A stretch of 64,000 bases of DNA. Origin: CAWJLE01 sp963843645. GTDB taxonomy: Bacteria > Chloroflexota > Anaerolineae > DAOTYC01. Location: NCBI GenBank assembly GCA_963843645.1, contig CAWJLE010000003.1, positions 62,001 through 126,000 of the forward strand. Direction: 5' to 3'. The translations under genes and the position numbers were made by a program. Positions 52,725 to 60,952 of the stretch are shown here, piece by piece. Under the pieces are notes generated by a model. That model was given only the letters and a program-made list of their open reading frames with translations. It had not been told where the DNA came from and ran no database searches. Position 1 is the stretch's first letter. Every line of letters starts with the position of its first letter.

Positions 52725-54143
52725 TCAGTGACTCGAGTTCTTCCTCCGCAGCAATAATTCTCCACCAACGAGCGCTTGAACGTGTTCCTTCAACGGGGGG
52801 CGCTCCTCGATGACCGGCGAAGCGGGCGGAGCGTACGCCTCTTCGCGGCTCACGTAGGGATAGTGTGGACGAGCGAAGTTTTCGCCGATCGCGTCCGCCC
52901 ACGCCTGCCCGATCCGTGCCATCAATGCCAGATCCTCCGGACTGATCGAGTTCATCTCCAGTGTGGGGAGCCGTTCTTTTTCGGCAGGGGTCAACGTCAA
53001 ACCCAGTCCGCCCACATCCACCGGCCGCGCGAGCAAGACCGGGTCCAACACTACCTGATAGCGCCGGAAGTCGACCTTCTTGTGGTTCCACGCTCTCGTA
53101 TACCAGTTGTTCCCGCGACTGAAGCGTTCCTCGGTCAACCGTACCTGATCGTTGTTGGCATGCTCCAGCGTCTGAAACATGGCGTATAGCAGCCAATCGA
53201 TGAACAGCCTCGCCTGGATCGCCGGTTCATTGAGCTTGTTGCTCGACCGCACTGTCGTCCCAAATGAGAGGTGGATCACGTTGTCGTGCCGGTAGGCCAG
53301 ATCGTCGTCCTTGGGCGTGTACTGGGGGGCGTGCAGCCCGGTGAAGTACTCGGTTGCTTCGACCATCGCTTCGTAGCACGGGTTGCAATGGCTGCCGACG
53401 CCGCCGTCCACCCAGACCTTGTACGGCTGCAAGAACACGGGCGCAGCCGCGCTCGCCACTGCCGCGTCAACCAACGTCATGGAGCCCACGGCCGCCGCCC
53501 CGGGCCCGCCATTGACCACGAACACGGTCTCGCCGCGCTGCACGTCCACGATGGTGATCAGAACGCGTTTCGTGTGCTGCCCGCCGCTCTGCTGCACCGA
53601 TTGCCGATAGAAGTCGTTGAGCGTGTACAGGTTGCCGTTGGGGTCACGCAGGATCTCCGCCGTGAGCGCGTACAGCCGGTCGTTGGAGTACATGTAGCGC
53701 CAGTGGTTGCGGGCCAGAAGCCGGGCGTACTTCCGGAGTTGATCGACCTGCGTGGCGGGCATCGTCCCCGACAAACGGAGGATGCCGGCGACGACCGAGA
53801 TCGCGACCTCTGTCAGCACCGGCAGCCGAACCGCTTCGTCGAAGACCTCCGCCATGCGCGTCTCGTACAGCTGCAGCAGTGCGTGGGCGCTCATACCGAC
53901 GGTCAGACCCGCCGCGATCAGCGAGCCGGTGCTCGTTCCTGCGTAGAAGTCGAAGATCTCGTGGCACGGTTGGCCGGTCAGATCCTCCAGCTTGGCCAGG
54001 CAGTGCAGTGTAATATACCCCTTGGTCCCGCCGCCGTCGACCGACAGGATCAGCCGCTTGCCCTCCGGCTTCAACCGGCGATAGAATGCGTCCTGAGCCT
54101 GCCTTTGGTCTTCGTTGGGTCCCGTGCTGTCCACCATTTGCAT
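52725..54143 (-). CDS. Patatin-like phospholipase
   Basis: A 472-residue patatin-fold lipase. The oxyanion hole is SVDGGGTKGYITL near residue 35, the nucleophile GTSTG is in FDFYAGTSTGSLIAAGL near residue 73, and the dyad Asp is in VWVDGGVGSHCNPC near residue 250. C-terminal 220 residues are unrecognised. Patatins hydrolyse membrane phospholipids; some act as effectors in CBASS, but no cyclase lies nearby, so this one is an orphan. AGGAG lies seven bases before the ATG at 54143. Confidence 0.88.
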   Translation of the reverse strand: MQMVDSTGPNEDQRQAQDAFYRRLKPEGKRLILSVDGGGTKGYITLHCLAKLEDLTGQPCHEIFDFYAGTSTGSLIAAGLTVGMSAHALLQLYETRMAEVFDEAVRLPVLTEVAISVVAGILRLSGTMPATQVDQLRKYARLLARNHWRYMYSNDRLYALTAEILRDPNGNLYTLNDFYRQSVQQSGGQHTKRVLITIVDVQRGETVFVVNGGPGAAAVGSMTLVDAAVASAAAPVFLQPYKVWVDGGVGSHCNPCYEAMVEATEYFTGLHAPQYTPKDDDLAYRHDNVIHLSFGTTVRSSNKLNEPAIQARLFIDWLLYAMFQTLEHANNDQVRLTEERFSRGNNWYTRAWNHKKVDFRRYQVVLDPVLLARPVDVGGLGLTLTPAEKERLPTLEMNSISPEDLALMARIGQAWADAIGENFARPHYPYVSREEAYAPPASPVIEERPPLKEHVQALVGGELLLRRKNSSH

Positions 54144-54210
54144 CGTCGCGCTCCTGGCATGGGCTGAGGGGTGCCGGCAAAACCCAGCGCAGTCATGGGT
54201 TGATTGGGAC

Positions 54211-54257
54211 TTGACGCCGGCGAGAATAGTGTGTATAATAGGTGTGTATGAATACAC
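54211..54257 (+). promoter_or_regulatory. Promoter and operator-like palindrome of the VapBC-type module
   Basis: TTGACG at 54211-54216 and TATAAT at 54234-54239 have a 17-base spacer. Directly downstream is GTGTAT-GA-ATACAC (54244-54257), a likely binding site for the antitoxin, giving autoregulation. Confidence 0.7.
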
Positions 54258-54276
54258 TGTAGAAAGGAGCACACTC

Positions 54277-54567
54277 ATGATGCGCGCACAGGTCATCCTC
54301 GAAGATTGGCAGCATCGCTGGTTGGCCGACGAAGCCAAACGGGAATCCGTCAGCATGTCCGCCTTGCTGCGCGCCCTATTGACAGACGCGATCGCCCGCC
54401 GACAGGCGCCGGAAAGCAACGACGATCCGCTGTGGGGCGCAATCGGGCTGGGGACCGGGCCGGACGACGGCGTCACGAGCGAGAATCTCGACACCTTCCT
54501 CTACGGCACGCAGGCTCAGGGCTCAGGTCTTCGTTGGGTGGCGGAAGATGACGAGCCTCCTTACTGA
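54277..54567 (+). CDS. Ribbon-helix-helix antitoxin (VapB-like)
   Basis: A 96-residue protein. Residues 1-45 match a ribbon-helix-helix DNA-binding unit (RAQVILEDWQHRWLADEAKR, then SMSALLRALLTDAIARRQ). The acidic C-terminal part (SENLDTFLYGTQ..DDEPPY) would wrap the toxin. AAGGAG lies seven bases before the ATG. It overlaps the PIN toxin gene by 20 bases. An operator-like palindrome lies in the promoter, fitting autoregulation. Confidence 0.8.
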   Translation: MMRAQVILEDWQHRWLADEAKRESVSMSALLRALLTDAIARRQAPESNDDPLWGAIGLGTGPDDGVTSENLDTFLYGTQAQGSGLRWVAEDDEPPY

Positions 54568-54952
54568 CACCAGTGCGCTCTATGCCATGGCCGATCGGTC
54601 CGATCCACATCACGAAGCGGCCAGGGCGTTCTTGGCCGAGCATGCGAAGTCATCTCGCCTGCTGATCTGCAACCACGTCTTCGACGAAACCATGACCCTC
54701 ATGAAGGTTCGGCTCGGCACGCCCGCCGCCCTGCAAATGGGTCTCCGCCTGCGCGCCAGTGCCCTGGTGGAGTGGGTCGTTTTCACCGCCGATCTCGAAT
54801 TGGAGACCTGGCGTCTCTTCAGCCGCTACATCGACAAGGCCTGGAGCTATACAGATTGCGCTTGCCTCGCCCTGGCTCATGCCCGCGGTTCGACCGACGC
54901 TTTCGCCTTCGACCGCCACTTCAGGCAGATGGGCCTGACCGTGAGGCCGTGA
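54548..54952 (+). CDS. PIN-domain ribonuclease toxin (VapC-like)
   Basis: A 134-residue single PIN domain. The acidic residues are LLTDTSALYAMADRSDPHHE near residue 7, NHVFDETMTLMKVR (Glu), KAWSYTDCACLALAHARG (Asp) and DAFAFDRHFRQMGL (Asp). VapC toxins cleave tRNA or rRNA and are held in check by the antitoxin encoded upstream. The genes overlap by 20 bases, so they are translated together. Confidence 0.88.
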   Translation: MTSLLTDTSALYAMADRSDPHHEAARAFLAEHAKSSRLLICNHVFDETMTLMKVRLGTPAALQMGLRLRASALVEWVVFTADLELETWRLFSRYIDKAWSYTDCACLALAHARGSTDAFAFDRHFRQMGLTVRP

Positions 54953-54958
54953 CGGGCG

Positions 54959-56122
54959 CTAGTCGCCCGCGGCTGCCACGGACCGCCGCAGAATCTCCGT
55001 CACGTCCATAACCTTGATGCGTGCCCTGGCGCGGCGGGCCGCCATGGTCAGCGTGCGCTCGCACTGCTGGCAGGCACTGACCAGAATGGTTGCCCCGGTG
55101 CCCACCGCCTCGGCCAGCCGTCCGTCCGCGACCGCCGCCGACAGGTCGGGATGTAGCGATTCCTGGTTGCCGCCGCCTCCGCAGCAGACCGCATTCATGC
55201 GATTGTTGGGCATCTCGACCAGCTCGACGCCCGGGATCGCCTGCAGGATTCGCCGCGGCGCATCGAATTCCTTGCTCTTGCGGCCCAGGTCGCATGGATC
55301 GTGGTACGTGACCTTCGCCCGGACCTCGCCCAGCTTCAGCCGGCCGCTCTCGACCAGGTCCGCAAGGAACTGCGTCGCGTGCGTGACCTGCACGGCACCA
55401 GCAGGGTAGTAGTTCGTCCACGTGTAGTAGCACGATGGACACGTCGCTACCAGGGTCTTCGCGCCCAGTCGCTCGACCTCTGCCAGGTTGTGCTGGATCA
55501 GGTCGTCGATGTCCAATCCAGCCGCGTGCAGGGGATAGCCGCAGCACCATTCCGCCCCACCCATCGTCGTGAAGTCGATCTTCGCCGCCGCAAGAATCTC
55601 TACCATGCTCTGCGGGATGGCATAGGCCATCGGGTACAGGCTCGCCACACATCCGACGTAGAACAGCACCTCGGCGCCGGCCTTGCCGGTCATTTCCGGT
55701 GGCTTTTGCTCCAGGTTGTCCTGCCACAGCAGCCGGCTGGCGTTGGTCTCGCCCGAAATGTTATGCTCCGCGTCCACGCGCCGATCCATCTCGGCCAGCG
55801 CGCCGGGGAAAAACTCGCTGTGCGCGAAGGCCCGCCGCGCGATCTGGAATATCTCGTGCGTGCGCACTCCGGCCGGGCAGTGAGTCAGGCACGAGCGGCA
55901 ATCCAGGCACGTGTACAGAAATCGGCTGATGGCTTCGGAGGGCGGCAGCGTCCCCTGGCTGACGGCCGTCAGCAACTGCACCTTGCCGCGCGCGGTCGCC
56001 GACTCGCGGCGCAGCACCTCGAACGTGGGGCACGCCGCCTGGCAGAACCCACACCGCGTGCAGCGCAGCATCTCGTCGTAGTATTCCTTCAGCATTTCTT
56101 CCATAACAGGTCCGTCCGTCAC
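54959..56122 (-). CDS. Fe-S/CCG-domain protein (glycolate-oxidase GlpC/HdrD-like subunit)
   Basis: A 387-residue protein. Two 4Fe-4S motifs, CTRCGFCQAACP near residue 21 and CLDCRSCLTHCP near residue 73, precede two CCG-type cysteine-rich domains (WCCGYPLHAAG, TCPSCYYTW and AVCCGGGGNQES). This is the layout of GlcF, GlpC and HdrD-type subunits that pass electrons from dehydrogenases to quinones or disulfides. The partner flavoprotein is not in this window. No membrane segment. Located after VapBC on the opposite strand. Confidence 0.88.
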   Translation of the reverse strand: MTDGPVMEEMLKEYYDEMLRCTRCGFCQAACPTFEVLRRESATARGKVQLLTAVSQGTLPPSEAISRFLYTCLDCRSCLTHCPAGVRTHEIFQIARRAFAHSEFFPGALAEMDRRVDAEHNISGETNASRLLWQDNLEQKPPEMTGKAGAEVLFYVGCVASLYPMAYAIPQSMVEILAAAKIDFTTMGGAEWCCGYPLHAAGLDIDDLIQHNLAEVERLGAKTLVATCPSCYYTWTNYYPAGAVQVTHATQFLADLVESGRLKLGEVRAKVTYHDPCDLGRKSKEFDAPRRILQAIPGVELVEMPNNRMNAVCCGGGGNQESLHPDLSAAVADGRLAEAVGTGATILVSACQQCERTLTMAARRARARIKVMDVTEILRRSVAAAGD

Positions 56123-56132
56123 TCTCAGATGT

Positions 56133-56157
56133 ACGTAATCCGCAATGCGTAATGTGT
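56133..56157. repeat. CGTAATCCGCAATGCGTAATG repeat
   Basis: A single copy of the family seen at 42687-42716, in the gap between the Fe-S protein and the formamidase gene. Confidence 0.5.
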
Positions 56158-56203
56158 GCAGCCAGCGATGTCGTAAGCTGAAAGCTGACTGCTGATCGCT
56201 CTT

Positions 56204-57166
56204 CTACGGCAGGTATTTCTTCGGGTACCGCGCGACTACGGTGTAATTCGGATCGACGATGTTGCCGACGCGGGCCGTGCCGACCTGGGTCAAGACCTGG
56301 TAGGCCTCGACCTTGTCGAAGCCGTAGTCCGCGACCAACCAGTTGATGAGCTCCACGTGCGCGATGCGGTAGGCGTCGATCAACGGACGGGCGCTGCCCA
56401 CAGTCATGATGAACTCGTCGTTTTCGAGGCGCGGCCACACGATCTGCTTTCCCTTGATCACGTCCACCGCCAGCGTGACGTCGGCGGTCGTCTCGATGGC
56501 AGTGCCGCAGATCTCACCGTCGCCCTGGGCGGCGTGCACGTCGCCGAAGAACAGGTACGCCCCCCGCACCCACACCGGCAGGTATGCTGTCGTGCCGACG
56601 CGCGTCTCGGGGGTATCCATGTTGCCGCCGTGCTCGCCCGGCTGCATCGACCAGATGGTCTGGCCCCAGCGGGGGGACACAGCCAGGCAGCCCAGGAACG
56701 GCCGAACGGGGATCTCGATCGACGTCATGCGGCTGCTCTTGAGGTCCAGGCGCGCCGTCCCGCGCTCGATGTCCAGCGCCCATCGGTAGAACTCGTCGGC
56801 GAGAGGTGGGTTCAACCCGGTCGGTCCGGTGATCTTGTCCTCGATGGTCAGTCCGCCGAAACCCGGCGCGACGCTGGAGAAGCCCCAGTCGCGGTTCAGC
56901 GCGATTTGCTCGACGCGGACGACCAGCGTATCGCCCAGCTCCGCGCCCTCCACGAAGATCGGCCCAATCTGAGGGTTCCGGTCGCGGAGCGCCAGGTCGG
57001 GGCGGGATTGCATTATCGAGGGCGATACCGTGTCGCCGGACGGGCCGAAGTTGCGCGCGTCCACCGTCGGCGCGGTCACCCTGTCGCCCGGCTTGATGGT
57101 GAGCGCCGGCGGGTGCGGCCCAAACGTGTAATACAGCATCTGCGGCTGAAAGCGGTGCTCGGTCAT
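56204..57166 (-). CDS. Acetamidase/formamidase-family enzyme
   Basis: A 320-residue enzyme. Marks are LTIKPGDRVTAPTVDA, GPIFVEGAELGDTLVVRVEQ, MQPGEHGGNMDTPE and YLFFGDVHAAQGDGEICGTA, the conserved acidic/histidine metal-and-substrate region. The family hydrolyses formamide or acetamide to ammonia and the acid. Substrate is not evident. It lies divergent to the restriction-modification pair, with its own extended -10 promoter. Confidence 0.88.
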   Translation of the reverse strand: MTEHRFQPQMLYYTFGPHPPALTIKPGDRVTAPTVDARNFGPSGDTVSPSIMQSRPDLALRDRNPQIGPIFVEGAELGDTLVVRVEQIALNRDWGFSSVAPGFGGLTIEDKITGPTGLNPPLADEFYRWALDIERGTARLDLKSSRMTSIEIPVRPFLGCLAVSPRWGQTIWSMQPGEHGGNMDTPETRVGTTAYLPVWVRGAYLFFGDVHAAQGDGEICGTAIETTADVTLAVDVIKGKQIVWPRLENDEFIMTVGSARPLIDAYRIAHVELINWLVADYGFDKVEAYQVLTQVGTARVGNIVDPNYTVVARYPKKYLP

Positions 57167-57201
57167 CTTTGTACTCGCACCTCCGTCGTGGGATGAGGGA
57201 G

Positions 57202-57207
57202 ATTATA
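57202..57207 (-). promoter_or_regulatory. Extended -10 promoter of the formamidase gene
   Basis: On the minus strand TGGTATAAT at 57210-57202 is an extended -10, 36-40 bases before the start codon. No good -35 is seen. Confidence 0.5.
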
Positions 57208-57277
57208 CCACAAATGGGGAGATTGGAGAACATAGGAGTCCGTTGCGCGGGGTAGTTGGCACTCAAGTGCGTGGTCA

Positions 57278-57286
57278 TGGTATAAT
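57278..57286 (+). promoter_or_regulatory. Extended -10 promoter of the restriction-modification pair
   Basis: TGGTATAAT at 57278-57286 is an extended -10, about 76 bases before the methyltransferase start. A weak TTGGCA lies 19 bases before the -10. Confidence 0.5.
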
Positions 57287-57361
57287 ATTAGCGTAAGTCG
57301 GAAGTGATAATCGCAAAGAACGAACCCTGGCCAATCTGCGGGCCGACTCTGGGAGCCGAGG

Positions 57362-58237
57362 ATGAGCAGGCCCAACTTGCTTGTTGTGGATAAGTCTTAC
57401 GTTCAAAAGCCTCTAATGCCTGTTCAAGATGAGAGCGAGATCATTTTGGGCGATGCGCTCGAGGTGTTGCCGACGTTGGCCGCGGACCGATTTCGGTGCT
57501 GCATTACCAGTCCACCTTATTGGGGACTTCGCGACTATGGTATTGGCGGCCAGATTGGAGCGGAGACCACGCTCGGCGGATACGTCCAGAACCTGGTGGA
57601 TATCTTCAGAGAAGTGCGTCGGGTTCTAACTGACGATGGCACTCTCTGGTTAAACCTGGGTGACTCTTACACCAGCGGCAACAGGACGTGGCGGGACCCC
57701 GATAAGAAGAACCCCGCGCGTGGCATGCACTATCGTCCGCCGACACCCAAAGGCCTCAAGCCTAAAGACTTGGTCGGTGTTCCATGGCGGGTCGCCTTTG
57801 CTTTGCAGGACGACGGCTGGTACCTGCGATCTGACATCATCTGGCACAAACCGAATTGTCAGCCAGAATCCGTAAAAGACAGACCCACCCGCGCACACGA
57901 GTACCTGTTCCTGTTCTCAAAGTCAGAGGATTACTACTACGATTATGAAGCTATTCGAGAGCCAGGCACTGGGCCGAATTCCTTGAGGAATCGGCGTTCG
58001 GTCTGGAGTATCCCCACCAAGCCCTTCCCAGGCGCTCATTTCGCGACTTTCCCGCCGGAATTGGTCGAACCTTGTCTGATTGCTGGCACTCAATCTGGAG
58101 ACTTCGTGTTGGATCCTTTCTTCGGCGCAGGAACCGTGGGCCAGGTTTGCCAGAAGCACGGTCGGGAATTCGTCGGGGTCGAGATCAACGAGGAATACGT
58201 AAAACTGGCGCGGCTGCGGCTCGGACGGGAGGCATAG
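57362..58237 (+). CDS. Type II DNA methyltransferase, N4-cytosine type
   Basis: A 291-residue DNA methyltransferase. SPPY in CCITSPPYWGLRDYG (residues 50-53) marks N4-cytosine or N6-adenine chemistry, and the SPPY form favours N4-cytosine. The SAM motif FVLDPFFGAGTVGQV lies near residue 258, so the order is beta class. A central helical region (about 110-190) probably recognises the target. It is followed four bases later by an endonuclease gene, making a type II pair. The sequence specificity CCCGGG is inferred only from the XcyI/Cfr9I relationship of the endonuclease. Confidence 0.88.
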   Translation: MSRPNLLVVDKSYVQKPLMPVQDESEIILGDALEVLPTLAADRFRCCITSPPYWGLRDYGIGGQIGAETTLGGYVQNLVDIFREVRRVLTDDGTLWLNLGDSYTSGNRTWRDPDKKNPARGMHYRPPTPKGLKPKDLVGVPWRVAFALQDDGWYLRSDIIWHKPNCQPESVKDRPTRAHEYLFLFSKSEDYYYDYEAIREPGTGPNSLRNRRSVWSIPTKPFPGAHFATFPPELVEPCLIAGTQSGDFVLDPFFGAGTVGQVCQKHGREFVGVEINEEYVKLARLRLGREA

Positions 58238-58241
58238 CCGG

Positions 58242-59210
58242 ATGCTGCATGACGGGGCGACCCTCCCAGTGCTTCGACCTGATTTGCAGATTTCTTTTTA
58301 TGCCAGATTCAAAGAGCTTGAGGCCCAATACCTTCAGGCTGCCCTCAAGGTGACAATCGAGCGCTCCGACAATGCGCTCGTGGACCGTCAGTTAGCTGAA
58401 TTCGTGAACCTGGATTCTACTCGTCGCGTTGCATCGTTCGGGCTGCGGGGCGAGGTGTTCTTTGCGGTGCCGTGCCTGTTGACGGCGAATCCCATGTTGC
58501 TCGGGTACTACCGATTGCTTCTGGGCTTTTCTCAAAAGGAATTCTATAACAAAGGTCCCTTCGGCAAGTTCAGAAGGCTGGAGTTCGCTTGCGAAATCCC
58601 GGGCAACATCACGCCACAAATCGATAACCTCTGTCGCAGCCTCACAGCCAGCGCGGAGATATTGGTCGATGGGATTGAGGACCTCTCCCTGTCGATGGTC
58701 CGTGACCTGCAAATACTGACTCTTGGACCGCAGCTGCGCGGCAGCCGCAATACGCAGTTGGGTCAAGATGCGACACAGGAGGTCTTCGAGCTAATCAAGC
58801 ACATGGTCGCTCCCTCTGCAATAGAAGTTGGCACCTGCTCGATCGAGTTGAAGAACGACTCGGGTCGCATCGTCATGATCGAGTTCGCTGCCGATCCTGA
58901 CATACGAATCGTCGAGTTGCTGCCGTCCGGCCCCAAACCGCGAGTCTCCATCGCAATCAAAGGTGGGGGCGACCGGTCAAATATCCACAACCGGATTGGC
59001 GAAGCTGAAAAGAGCCACCAGAAGGCCAGAAGTCAGGGTTTCTTCGAGTTTTGGACGATCCTCAGAGCACAGGTTGATCTGCCCCGCGCTCGTCGGGAGT
59101 CTCCTACGAAGAGTCACTTCTTTAACTTGGACGCGATCAAAGATCCGGATAGTCACGAGCATGACTTGTTTCGCGATCTGCTGGCTTCTATGGTCGGCAT
59201 TCGCATCTAG
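58242..59210 (+). CDS. Type II restriction endonuclease, XcyI/Cfr9I-like
   Basis: A 322-residue protein. GYYRLLLGFSQKEFYNKGPF near residue 89 and VSIAIKGGGDRSNIHNRIGE, then AEKSHQKARSQGFFEFWTI, near residues 240-275, match the XcyI-type endonuclease family as I recall it. The IAIKGG segment with upstream acidic residues would be the PD-(D/E)XK core. Relatives cut CCCGGG and are partnered by N4-cytosine methyltransferases, as here. The frame is intact and starts four bases after the methylase stop. Cognate specificity is inferred, not shown. Confidence 0.7.
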   Translation: MLHDGATLPVLRPDLQISFYARFKELEAQYLQAALKVTIERSDNALVDRQLAEFVNLDSTRRVASFGLRGEVFFAVPCLLTANPMLLGYYRLLLGFSQKEFYNKGPFGKFRRLEFACEIPGNITPQIDNLCRSLTASAEILVDGIEDLSLSMVRDLQILTLGPQLRGSRNTQLGQDATQEVFELIKHMVAPSAIEVGTCSIELKNDSGRIVMIEFAADPDIRIVELLPSGPKPRVSIAIKGGGDRSNIHNRIGEAEKSHQKARSQGFFEFWTILRAQVDLPRARRESPTKSHFFNLDAIKDPDSHEHDLFRDLLASMVGIRI

Positions 59211-59266
59211 GCTGGCCGGGCATACAAATCCCCATCTTCTTGAACCGCGAACTGACTGACCTTTCC

Positions 59267-59300
59267 AGACTTCCGAAGTTTTTGGAAACTTCGGAAGTCT
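59267..59300. repeat. Palindromic REP-like repeat
   Basis: AGACTTCCGAAGTTT (59267-59281) and AAACTTCGGAAGTCT (59286-59300) are exact reverse complements around a TTGG loop. Same family as 11112-11144. It lies downstream of the endonuclease gene and could act as a terminator. Confidence 0.75.
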
Positions 59301-59404
59301 CTCTTCTCCCCCCAGTGTGCTCTGCCGCTTGTCGCTGATGGTATCATCAGGGTCGAGAGACTCCGGCGGTTCGGCTGAGATGAACCGCGAGCGAGAAGTG
59401 AAAC

Positions 59405-60097
59405 ATGAGATATAGACTTCTGGACAAGAGCGGACTCCGTGTGTCCCAGTTGGAGTTGGGCACGATGACTTTTGGAGAAGACTGGGGCTGGGGCGCGTCC
59501 AAGGGGAGAGCCGGCGGATGTACGACGCGTACGTCGAAGCCGGCGGCAATTTTCATTGTCACTACGAACCGTTACACGAACGGAACCTCTTAGAACTACG
59601 TGGGCGAGATCGTAGGTATGGAGCGAGACCGCTTCGTCATCGCGACGAAGTGGATGCTGTCTATGTGGCCCGAGGATCCGAATGCGGGAGGGAATCACGC
59701 GCAAGAACGTGGTTCAGACGCCTGACGGCAGTTTGAAGCGCTTGGGTATGGAATACGTCGATTTGCTATGGGTCCACGCGTGGGATATGATTACGCCCGC
59801 CGGAGCCGTCGTGGATGCGCTGGGTCTGAGCGTGGCGGCTTGGCGCCCGCTCGCCGGGGGGGCTGTCCGGTAAGTTCAATGCCGATCCGGCTACTCCGGA
59901 CGAGGCACACAGTGGGGCGATCTCGACGAGCGCCGCCTGGCGATCGCGGGTGAAGCGGCCAGGCTCGCCAAAGACATCGGGCGAACGCCGTCGCAGGTGG
60001 CGCTGACTGGGTGCGGCAGCAGCCGGGGACGATCATCCGGATCCTCGGCGCCACCTCTGGCGGCGTTCGCCCGATTCAAGGACAATCTGGGAAGGTG
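59405..60097 (+). pseudogene. Aldo/keto reductase, multiply frameshifted
   Basis: Pieces in all three frames line up with one aldo/keto reductase. MRYRLLDKSGLRVSQLELGT starts the gene, GEIVGMERDRFVIATK and LKRLGMEYVDLLWVHAWD (catalytic region) follow, then LSVAAWRPLAGG and RLAIAGEAARLAKDIGRTPSQ near the end. At least four shifts and a shortened middle are needed, too many for sequencing error alone, so this is probably a real pseudogene. The 5' end and ribosome-binding site look intact. Confidence 0.65.
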
Positions 60098-60102
60098 ACT
60101 TG

Positions 60103-60888
60103 ATGGTCGAGCAATACGGGGCGGTGGAGGCGGGGTACTACGACTTCTACGAGACCGGGCTGCCAGGCGACGAGTTGTTCTACGTCGAGCAGGGACTCCG
60201 AGCAGGGTCGCCCGTGCTGGAGCTGGGCTGTGGCACGGGGCGAACGCTGTTGCCCATGGCGGAGGCCGGACTGACGGTGACGGGATTGGATCTGTCGCCG
60301 TATATGCTCGAAGTGGCCCGGCGAAAACTGGCGGACTGGTCTCCCGCCATTCCGGAGGCGCGCGTGACGCTGGTGCAGGGCGACATGCGTGATTTCAACC
60401 TGCGCGGACGCTTCAAGCTGATCACTGCGCCGTTTCGGGCGTTCATGCACCTGCTCACCGCCGAGGATCAGCGCGAGGCGCTGCTCAACGTTCGCAATCA
60501 TCTGACCGCCGGCGGGCGCTGGGTGTTCAACGTCTTCGATCCGCGGCCGGACATGCTGGCGGAGGTCGGGGCGCAGGCCGGAATTGTCCGCAAGGACTCC
60601 GAGTTCGTGGACGAGCGCACGGGGCACCGCGTGATGGTGTCCTATACGCGCCAGTACCACCCGCTGAGCCAGATCGTGGAGCAGGTGTTCATCCTGGACG
60701 AACTGGACGAGGGCGGCCACGTGGTCAGCCGAAGCTACAGCCCGCTCACGTTTCGCGTGACGTTCCGGCACGAGATGCAGTATCTGTTGGAGTTGTGCGG
60801 CTTCCGCGCGGAGGAGCTGTTTGGGGACTTTGGGGGCGGGCCGTTCGTGCCCGGCGCCGAGCAGATTTGGGTGACGCGGCGGGGCTGA
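60103..60888 (+). CDS. SAM-dependent methyltransferase
   Basis: A 261-residue class I methyltransferase. Motif I is VLELGCGTGRTLLPMAEAGL near residue 38, then TGLDLSPYMLEVA, QGDMRDFNLRGRFKLITAPF and GGRWVFNVFDPRP. The C-terminal domain is beta-rich, and a middle insertion resembles small-molecule methyltransferases. GAAGGTGA lies a few bases before the ATG at 60103. Substrate is unknown. A strong hairpin follows the gene. Confidence 0.82.
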   Translation: MVEQYGAVEAGYYDFYETGLPGDELFYVEQGLRAGSPVLELGCGTGRTLLPMAEAGLTVTGLDLSPYMLEVARRKLADWSPAIPEARVTLVQGDMRDFNLRGRFKLITAPFRAFMHLLTAEDQREALLNVRNHLTAGGRWVFNVFDPRPDMLAEVGAQAGIVRKDSEFVDERTGHRVMVSYTRQYHPLSQIVEQVFILDELDEGGHVVSRSYSPLTFRVTFRHEMQYLLELCGFRAEELFGDFGGGPFVPGAEQIWVTRRG

Positions 60889-60910
60889 TGTGGCTGCCTC
60901 GGGCTCTCTA

Positions 60911-60948
60911 GTCCGGACTCACCCTGACTGCGAAGGGTGAGTCCGGAC
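60911..60948. terminator. Perfect hairpin between convergent genes
   Basis: GTCCGGACTCACCCT and AGGGTGAGTCCGGAC (15-bp arms) enclose an 8-base loop. It lies between the methyltransferase end and the selenoprotein stop, so it may terminate both. Confidence 0.65.
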
Positions 60949-60952
60949 CTCG

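Noticed and set aside
52725..52960. A second gene on the plus strand opposite the patatin end
   Set aside because: The frame is a shadow of the patatin codon pattern and has no recognisable product.
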